This document shows positions 56,301 to 64,000 of a stretch of DNA of 64,000 nucleotides, piece after piece. This DNA comes from Toxoplasma gondii ME49. Its lineage: Eukaryota > Apicomplexa > Conoidasida > Eucoccidiorida > Sarcocystidae. Each line of letters starts with the position of its first letter. The stretch's first letter is position 1. The translations under genes were made by a program, and so were the position numbers. The stretch is taken from the NCBI RefSeq assembly GCF_000006565.2, contig NC_031473.1, forward strand, positions 434,001-498,000. Direction: 5' to 3'. The notes beneath the pieces are model-generated. The model did not search any database, was not told the origin of the DNA, and saw only the letters and a program-made list of their open reading frames with translations.

Positions 56301-59295
56301 GGAGCCGCTTCGTCATCGCCAGCGGCCGAAAAAAAGACAGCGCGCGGCTCGGTCCCCCTTCCGCCTGGATGTCGATCACCTAGCGAAGGAAGAGACAGAG
56401 ACGCAAGTGAAGTAAAACCAGGAGGGGGAACGCGGAGAGCGGTCAAGAGACGATGAAGAAGAGCGCGACGGAAAGGATGGAAAAGCTACGCGAAGGAGTA
56501 CACAGGGAGAAGAGAGGCGTCCAGAGCGTCGGTCGAATGCGAGAAGCCATCGGACGTTTCTTCCATTCGTTTTGCCAGCGAGGAGCAAGAGCAGAAACCA
56601 GACGCAGAGAGAAGGACGACGACAGAGAAGACTTGTGTGTACAGGGTGCAGGCGCAAGCAACAGGCAATGACTTGGAAACATTCGGTTCGCAGACACGGC
56701 AGCTGGATTCCTCTCACCGCGCGTACCAACAGCTGGAGAACGACTCCTGTGTTGTATTCATGTCCAGCTTTCGTCACTAACCTGGAGAGGATTGAGGATG
56801 GCGACCAGATCTTTGTAGATCGCTTTTCCAGTTTGACCGCCGCTCTTGACATTGACAAACACGAGGAGAGGCGTCGCTTGGGGCTCTGAAAACCACAGAC
56901 TCGGATTTGACCGCAGTCGCCAGACAGCGGCCATCGGTGGCATCGCCTTTGCCACAGTGTACATCATTTGTGTTCGGCTGCTTTCCCTTCTGCGCGTCTT
57001 GCTTCCAGCTCCCGGGAGCGAGCTTCCGTTCCTTCGGGGCGTCTTCAGTCTCAGCTTCTTTCCGGAGACGACAGACGCGTCTTCCTTCTCCAACGCTTCC
57101 TCAGAAGGCGCACCTGACTTCTGCCTGCCGTCAGGCTCGGTCTGCCTGGCATCCTGCCCCTCACTCCCTTTCTCCAGTGATGGTGTCCGCAGGTCTTCCT
57201 CGCTCCGTTCTTCTGTGAAGTCTGTGAAGCCTCCCACTCTGACGACGTCGCCGGAGCCGAGACCGTCGTTCTCGCTCTCTGTCTTCTGGCACCTCGATTC
57301 GTCTCCCTCCTCGCTGGTTGCCGCGCCCGCAGTCGGTCTGTGGCTTCCCAGAGGCTCCGGGGGACCGTGACAGGCGAATGACGACGCGGCAGAAGCGAGG
57401 AGACAGGCTGTTCCCTCTCGCTGCTTCTCGTCCCGTTGCGTCGAGGCCAGCTTTCGACGAGCGTTGTGAGGGCAGGGAGGGTCATCCCTCGCTGGGGTGT
57501 GGAGGGTCTCTCCTGAAGAGTCGGGAGCCCAACCGTGAGGCTGACTCGTCTCTGCCGCCTCGCGGTCTCCTGTCCCTCTCGCAATTGCTGCACTGTCGCC
57601 ATGCTGCTCCACGGCTTCTCCCGCTTGCCCTCCTCCAGTGCTCTTGTTTTCTCCCCACGGGGAGGCGTCTGTTCTCTGCGACCTTGCGTCCTGTGTCTGT
57701 TCCGCCTCTGGCAGTCTCTGCGTGTCTGAAGACGCGGCAGTGAGAGACGGAGCAGCAGAGTCTGTGGAACTGTCGCGGGCCGTCGTTGTCGGCTTCGGCT
57801 GTCCTTTGCTTTCGGAAAAACGAGACAGAATTCGTGGAGGTTCACTCCGTCCTCCGTCTTTTTTTCCTCCAGGATCCACCGGAGGGTTGTCGCTTCCGTC
57901 TCCCCGCGTTGCGTCCTCTTGCTCTTCTTCGCCTACGAGTTCACATGTCTCCTCCCGAGGCTTCTTCTGCGCATCCTTCTCTTTCTCTTTGTCCACAGAC
58001 TCGTTCTCCACTGACTTGCTCTCCCTCGTCGCCTCGTTTGCCAGTGGATCTTCTCCGCTCTCCGCCTCTCGGCTGCCTCCCGAGTTGCCTCGGCACTCGG
58101 CTTCGCCAGAGGCCTGCTCCGTCGACCGGTTTTCCTCCACTTCGCTCGCGAGCTGGTGCGCGTCCCCCTTCCCTTCTCTCTGTTTTTCATGGGCTCCCTC
58201 GAGTCTCGTCTTCCCTCGCTCACCCTGGACGACTTGTTCGCTGTGTCTTTGCTCGAATTTGAGCGATTTCTTCAGCGGCTGCACGATCGCTTCGTTGAAC
58301 TTCCTCACGCCTTCCTGCACCTCCCGCAAACCTTCCTTGACGACTTCCTTGACGCCGACGCGGCGCCAGAGGGAGGAGGCGACTCGGAGGAGGCCGCGGT
58401 TCGAGGAGAGCAGCGAGAAGCTGAGACTGACAGCCGAGGGCGGGAGAACGAGCTGGCGAAAAGGACCTAAATCGCAGAGCGGAGACGGCAGGCGGTGGCG
58501 GCACTCTTCGTGGAGCGTCCGGTTGCACCAGAGACAGCGGAGGCCGTCGAGGCCGAAGTTCGAACTGCATGCGAGGCCACAGCAGCAGCAAGTCGCCTCC
58601 GCAGAGAGGTTCCCCTGAATGAAGACATGGGGCGTCGGCGCGGGAAGACACGGCGTCTTGCAGTCAAGTCTCTCCGCGAGGCGGAGACACTTGGTGTGGG
58701 CGTACCGCTGACACAAAGTGCAAGCCCAGCCTGTGTTCCGGTAGATCAGGAAACCGGAGATCAGCTGCCGACAGACCGAGCAGTAGCGCGGAGACGAAGA
58801 AGAAGAGAACGGCTCCCACTGATGCAGAGACTTGGGGATCAGACCCTGAGACCCCGATTTGTTGTAGTGGTGGACCCGGTACCGCCAGAAGATCTGAGAG
58901 AGAAGCAAGAGGAAGCAGACGGTCGCCAGGACGCTCAAGACGATGTGAATCATCCGCGAGGTCGCGCCGTCGGTGGCCAGGAAGGGTACTAAACGAGCCA
59001 GGCCGGAGAGGCCGGCCTCGAGCGCCGCCGCCGAGACATTCTTCCATGTGCGGAAGCAGAGCCCCAGGGTCTGTGCAGCGAAACTGAGGAACGACGGACA
59101 GTCGCTGTCACCGTAGTATGTGCAGAAGAGGTCTTCAGACGCGTCCGCCGGGGGCGAAGGAGACACGGGGACTCCCAAGCAACACCCCAGACCAACGAAG
59201 AAAAGCACTGCCAGCGAGGCCAGCAGAAAACGGCGCGAACCATGACAAGCAGACGAAGGGCCAGCGCAGAGGGAACGCGAGGCCAGCTGCGCCAT
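50324..59295 (-). CDS. Diacylglycerol kinase with two C1 domains and a giant insert
   Basis: Nine minus-strand exons: 59295-56782, 56379-55972, 55599-55542, 55147-55014, 54312-54156, 53474-51508, 51241-51108, 50766-50697, 50407-50324. They total 5526 nt, encode 1841 residues and are in phase from ATG to TGA. Hydrophobic segments lie at 22-41 and 115-137, and C1 zinc domains at 158-212 and 223-274. A Glu/Ser-rich linker follows. The catalytic domain has [15 protein letters not shown] near 810 and GGDGTVGW at 870. An acidic insert precedes [16 protein letters not shown]. The accessory domain ([44 protein letters not shown]) is interrupted after GGVELWD by about 610 low-complexity residues, then resumes ([27 protein letters not shown] IPLQIDGEP). 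DGKs convert diacylglycerol to phosphatidic acid, a signal for microneme secretion and egress in Toxoplasma. Two hydrophobic segments before paired C1 domains suggest a membrane-anchored enzyme, compatible with Toxoplasma DGK1 or animal DGK-epsilon. The GTG at 59307 was rejected in favour of the ATG at 59295. Confidence 0.92.
51260..51408. repeat. Duplicated TA-rich block in DGK intron
   Basis: (TA)n at 51262-51288, then a segment of about 35 bases (ACAAATCTATATGCATATAT...) that occurs twice, at about 51289 and 51347, separated by further TA runs. It lies in the DGK intron 51242-51507. It looks like an internal duplication of a microsatellite with its flank. Confidence 0.8.
51901..51998 (-). 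repeat. 51-bp in-frame tandem repeat in DGK insert
   Basis: Two adjacent copies of a 51-bp unit, starting at 51901 and 51952, differ only near their ends. On the minus strand each encodes 17 residues of the type [14 protein letters not shown] within the large accessory-domain insert. The length is an exact multiple of three, unlike the intronic repeats nearby, which supports this stretch being translated. Confidence 0.85.
55418..55508. repeat. 22-bp minisatellite in DGK intron
   Basis: About four copies of a 22-bp unit (CAGCAAAAGGGACAGAAGGA plus GA), in register from about 55419 to 55506, one copy with a T for C change. It lies in the DGK intron 55148-55541. The unit is not a multiple of three, fitting its intronic place. 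Confidence 0.88.
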
Positions 59296-59640
59296 CTCCG
59301 GGGCCACCGCTCACGAGAAAACGCAGGAGGAAAAGAAGGAAAAGAACGAAAAGAAGGAAAAGAAGGAAAAGAAGGAAAAGAAGGAAAAGAAGGAAAAGAA
59401 GAGACAGACAACGAAGAAGGTTCCAGGGAAACGGACGCAAAGACCGCGTAGAACGTCCAGAGAGAGAGAGGGGACAGCGTAGAGTCCAAAACGTGGAAAG
59501 ACCGAGAGACACATGCGGAGAAACCTGGAGCGCACCAGAGGAGCCTCGCCAGAGAGGAAAAGAAGGATACGAAAGGGTGAGAGCCGTCAGCGAGACAAGG
59601 CACGCTCTACTTGTTGAACAGAAACGAGGAGTAACGCATC
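59296..59640. promoter_or_regulatory. DGK 5' leader with GGAAAAGAA repeat
   Basis: Immediately upstream of the DGK ATG (minus strand). From about 59328 to 59402 a 9-bp unit (GGAAAAGAA on the plus strand, TTCTTTTCC on the transcribed sense) repeats about eight times. It probably belongs to the 5' UTR or core promoter as a pyrimidine tract on the DGK sense strand. An in-frame GTG codon at 59307 exists but an ATG follows four codons later. Confidence 0.5.
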
Positions 59641-62600
59641 GGGTCTTCCTGGAGGAGTCTCCTTGTGTCAGTGCGGAGACACAGTAGTGCCATTGTCGGA
59701 GGGAGACGCGACGATAACAGAAGACAAAAAAAATCGCGGCAACCGCGATCGACGGAAAGGAGAAGGACGAAGTGACAGAAACACGCAAATGAGAAATACA
59801 AGGACGATGAAAAAAAACAGTGTATCGATAGTTCGTACCCCGTCCTCCGGCGTCGCCTCAAGGTCGACGCAATGATTCGTTCCGTCGGCAAACGTCAATT
59901 GGACATGTGACCTGTCGATTTTGAAGACAGTTTTCGGAAAGGACGTTTTCTATGTCTTGTCTGTCTTCTTGTTAGTCGGGACTTGCAACTTGAAAAGAAA
60001 GGAAACCCTGAGAGGGAAGATGTGCTTAGGAAGGAAGGCGCACTGGGCCGTCTCCAGTCCGGTCACCCCTGACGGTCTCTCATAGTGTCCTGTGGCCTGT
60101 GACACTGTCTAAGTGAAGATGTGTAAAAGGGATTGCTTCCTCCTCGCTCTTGAGCCCTCGGCGCCCGATCGCCGCAGATCCAGAGAAGTGGAAGTTATCC
60201 GTCAGCTTTAAAGTGCAAGGGAAGGCTGGGACATCGGGCGCCGCGACTGAAGGGAGAAAGAAAAACAAGTTCCTCGTACAGAAGGGCAACTCTGGAGAGG
60301 TAAAATGTGTCACGTAGGGGAAAACGCACTGGTCTTTTGCGCGAGAACGGAGTGGCTAAACGAATTTGGGGCGCGGGCCGGGAAAGAATGCGGCGTCGCC
60401 AGTAATGCTCGTCGTCACCTATCTGAAGGAAGAATGCACTTACAGGACTCTATCGTTTCCCTTCTAACAATTTTGGCATCGCTCGAAGAATGTGCAACAG
60501 AAAAGCCAGTCACCGAGCCGAGATTTGCACCGTTGACCACGAGACGAGCCGCTGTGTGGAGGGCCGGTGCGATGTTCCACAGGTGAGAAAATGCGAAAGA
60601 AGCGCTTTTCGCGGCCCAGAAGGCGAAAATTGGCGATAGAGAAAAGGAAATGAGGAGACGGGAAACGGGAGAAACGAACCGCGATTTGAGAAAACAAAAA
60701 AGCGTGCCGCCACCGGTTAGTCCGACAGGATAGTGTGGAGACAGACATGTCAGCTGACGGAAGACGGGTGCAGCAGATTTATATTACAGTCTCACTTCCT
60801 TTCAATATCATCTTTCTCTGGGAGAAAAGGCTCGAAAAAACACTTGCGAAAACGGGTATTTTTTCTCCGTTTATAACGCGAAGCAAATCCCTGCACGCAG
60901 GTTTCGGACGATGCCAGTAGGGACGTCTGCGGAGCGACTGCAAAGCTGGGGCAACGAACTCGGTACGACACAGCAGGAGTTTGTAGGAAAGCCACAAAAA
61001 ATGATCTTTACACGCACTAAAAACAGAGCAGACAAGGCACTTGTCCAAGGGGCCGTTTCCTGTTTCGGGCTCTGGCAAGACCTTTTCTCCAATTTCTAGG
61101 TCTCGAAATGGAGATGTGGTGACTCTGAGCAAGTCAAACAGATTGTGTAAGATTGTACACACGTGCAGGTCCTGCACCTGCCTCGATGCTGCCTTTCAGA
61201 AGCTTTTGACACAGAGGTGACAGGGACGATTCTTCAAGGATCTCTCAGAGTTCTCTGTCAGGAGCCTTGAAAGACATCGATACAGGAGAGTTACTGAGCA
61301 CGTTTCCAACGAACAGAGGCCTTCGGGGGAATGAGATCGTGTCACCTCGTCATGTGGCGCTTATGGGGAAAATGCGAGAGAGGGGGGACTAAAAGTTTAC
61401 CTTCTGATTGCCTCTCTTTTTCTGATGTGAGAGCTGTCAGATTCGTGGAGCTGTGGCTCATGGATGCTTGGGATACACCCATGTGCGTAAGGGTGCGAAA
61501 ATTCTAGTATACGACCGTATATTCGTAGGTAGAACCCACTTCATAAATGAGCTGTTATGTCTTGCTGTTGATCCATAAATGAAGTCAAAACGATCTGGAC
61601 AATTCGGCTCCTTGTACAGACGATACACTCGTTTTACCCATGACACGCACAATACGCATGAAACCTTGCAAACACAGCATTCGGCTTCCCATGAGAGCTG
61701 CAAATGCGGCATCATCGTAAACTGGATAGGTAGATACTTCCTGCATATGCTACAGATCCCACCACGTCATTACCCAGATTTCCGCTTGATTTGATCGAGA
61801 GATTCAATCGAAGTTCAGGTACTTCGTTCTGGGTGCTAGCAGGAATGCTGCCACATACAGGGCTTTCACAGGCGAAGTCTGGACATGTAGTAGCCTAATA
61901 AGTTTGATGAATGCCTCTTTCAGAAGTGCAAGCAAAAAATGGGGTATGTTTCGTTGACGTCCAGTATCGTTTCTGGGTAGGTAACTGGATGTCTTCAGTC
62001 TATTGGGGTGCAACTTGGCAGCAAAGCCCGAACTCGTGGCAAACACCGATCAGTGGAGAAATCCAACACTAGAATAACTCCGAAAGCCTTGACTATGAGA
62101 AAAACTAACTTCCACTTTCTGACGATGTCGACTGTGTTGACAGACAGACCGGTCAAATTCACATATCAGGGCAGACTGAGACCAATCCTGTGACCGTCAT
62201 ATTCGCTACAATTACTGTTTTCAAGAAGCTGCAGTACCCGTTCTCACAGGCATCTGTCTATTTGATTTGAGATGGAGAGCTTGTTTCGTAGAGTGTAGCG
62301 TTTTGATATCGTAGCGCTAGCACACGCGGGTTAGTGGTGACGTAGTGCGTAACTCTCACACGGAGTTTAGCAATTGTTGTACCTCTGCATTCACCGACAC
62401 CATTTTGCAGGCGGTTCAACGGCGTTCCCAGGGATGGGGTGTCAGTAACGGTCCAAGCTGTAAACTATGGACTTCTTAACTTAAAAGGAAGAGGCATCTC
62501 ATTCAGGAGATCACCCTGGCATTCGCTGTTTGCTGATATCAGCAGGATTCCTGAATGGGTCACTGGAGACTACATGATTCGGGAGTGGCTATGAGAAAAA

Positions 62601-64000
62601 CCTCAAATCGAAAAGCACGTTATTCTGATAACAAGTCGGTGGCTCTGGGACTGGCGAAAGAGCTGGAATGCATCTTTCCAATTGTTTGCGCGCAAAGGAC
62701 GATGCCGATACAAAATAGTTGTACGGTCGTGCAGCAGAACAGGACATGTCTGTCTAAGTAGCGCAGCAGCGGCTGCAATGTAAACATCTCTCTATGAATT
62801 GCATTGGAGTGACTAAGATTCTTTAAAGACACGTATATGTCTGTCGAAAAACGTTTTTATCATCCGTTGTACATAATGGACCCAGAATTCTTCACATATG
62901 GAAGACGTTGCCTGGTTCTGGTGCGGATACAGAGCTTCTGTAAGCTCATCGACGAGGCCTTTTGATTCAGAGTTGCCTCCCAATGTGTCCTGGTAAGGAA
63001 CAAAAGGCCCAGAGTCGTCATATCGTGAAACCCTTTTTGTGACTGTAGAACTGTTCAGACTTGCCGGCGGTTACCATTCTGCAACACTTACGACCGTAGT
63101 AACAAGCTGCGCAGCTTCGACTTTCCGCTTAAGGCAGCATTGCTACGGTGTTGCACCAGATACAGAGCCTGCGAAGAAGGGTTAGCGTAAACTCTTGAAC
63201 AAAGTGCTCTATGGAATTTACCGACAGATCTGGGGATGAACCGGCGTTTGTTGCTTGCCCTGTGAATTGTATTCTGCTTTCTACCCCTGGTCTTGTACAA
63301 TCTTCTATGCACAGCCATCTACAAACATCGATTCTGCAAGGCAAGAAGCGATAATGAATACGGCAGCTAGAACACCCGCTCGACATCGCCCCTACCTTTC
63401 CCATTACATTGAAAAGAGCAATGCTGCTACTATTCCTGTTAGCTTGACGAAATCCTCATTAAAAAACGCAGAGCATAATTGTGCGAATATAGACCTGCGT
63501 CATGCTGCTCCAATCGTTGATCGATTAATTGCCATCAGCCAAGAAACGCTACCACGAGGCCCCCGCTCTTGCATTTCAAACAAGCGCAACCACTTCGATA
63601 TGCGCGATGGGAAAGATCCGACCTAGTCGCAGCGGCCGATAAACATCCTCCACTAGTCCAACCACATTCCACACATCCGTCGTCAAAAGCAAAGACATAA
63701 AGGGATTACTGAGCAAATGACCACAGCCGAATATTACTGCGGTCTCAGAAATGGAGCAGCACCGTTACGGGAAAACCCGCATCGTGGCTCCATGCAAAAC
63801 GCGTGAACAAGCTTGATAACAACGTGCCCAAAAGGCTTTGGCGACGCGGCTGCTTCGAGAAAGGAAACTGTGGTGGCTTCTAGTGAAGCCTAAAATGTTT
63901 GGGACACTTTACTTGCCCCGAGAATCAGAGAAATGAAAGTTTCGGCAAAATCTCAATGCTACCACTATCCTCGCGCGCGGGGAAGATACCTCCCCCCGAC
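59641..64000. other. 4.4-kb region with no recognised gene
   Basis: Holds the distal upstream region of the DGK gene and unknown sequence beyond. Open frames are at most about 120 codons, overlap on both strands, and show no signal peptide, repeat domain or splice chain that I can support. GC content drops and low-complexity tracts become rare after about 61 kb. No tRNA, rRNA fragment or transposon terminus was recognised. Confidence 0.45.

Noticed and set aside
59305..59307. GTG at 59307 as the DGK start
   Set aside because: Eukaryotic initiation normally needs ATG, which occurs in frame four codons later at 59295.

Overview
This is eukaryotic nuclear DNA from a coccidian apicomplexan of the Toxoplasma/Hammondia/Neospora group. 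The signs are a two-domain, GPI-anchored SRS (SAG1-related) surface antigen, many short GT-AG introns with pyrimidine-rich acceptors, frequent TGCATGC words, (TA)n microsatellites in introns and flanks, and proteins padded with Ser- or Glu/Arg-rich low-complexity tracts. I cannot fix the genus from the sequence alone. There is no sign of prokaryotic or viral genes.

Layout: (1) 542-8968 (+), 3' part of a coiled-coil protein gene with at least 16 small exons. (2) 9973-13757 (-), a REI1/ZNF622-type 60S biogenesis factor in four exons. (3) 16149-19351 (+), an ATP-Mg/Pi-type mitochondrial carrier in two exons. (4) 19352-24336, a gene-poor stretch. (5) 24337-25221 (-), the SRS antigen. (6) 25222-29640, a gene-poor stretch with a possible ribosomal-protein promoter near 28.2 kb. 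(7) 29641-30737 (+), ribosomal protein S7 in three exons. (8) 32979-39779 (+), a DNAAF11/LRRC6 dynein-assembly factor in at least nine exons. (9) 42901-48525 (+), a MORN-SAM-TKL protein kinase, with a GC-AG intron inside the kinase domain. (10) 50324-59295 (-), a large diacylglycerol kinase in nine exons. (11) 59296-64000, no gene recognised.

Most gene models were rebuilt by hand by joining open frames at GT(GC)/AG sites. They are supported by reading-phase agreement at every junction and by family motifs that run across junctions. The S7, REI1, TKL and DGK models close in frame from ATG to stop. The carrier model also closes, but its ATG is uncertain. DNAAF11 lacks a linker between 34840 and 36961, and the coiled-coil gene lacks its 5' end.

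The genes form no operon or pathway. By role they cover ribosome making (REI1, S7), mitochondrial nucleotide exchange (carrier), lipid and kinase signalling (DGK, TKL), the parasite surface (SRS) and axoneme assembly for the flagellated male gamete (DNAAF11).
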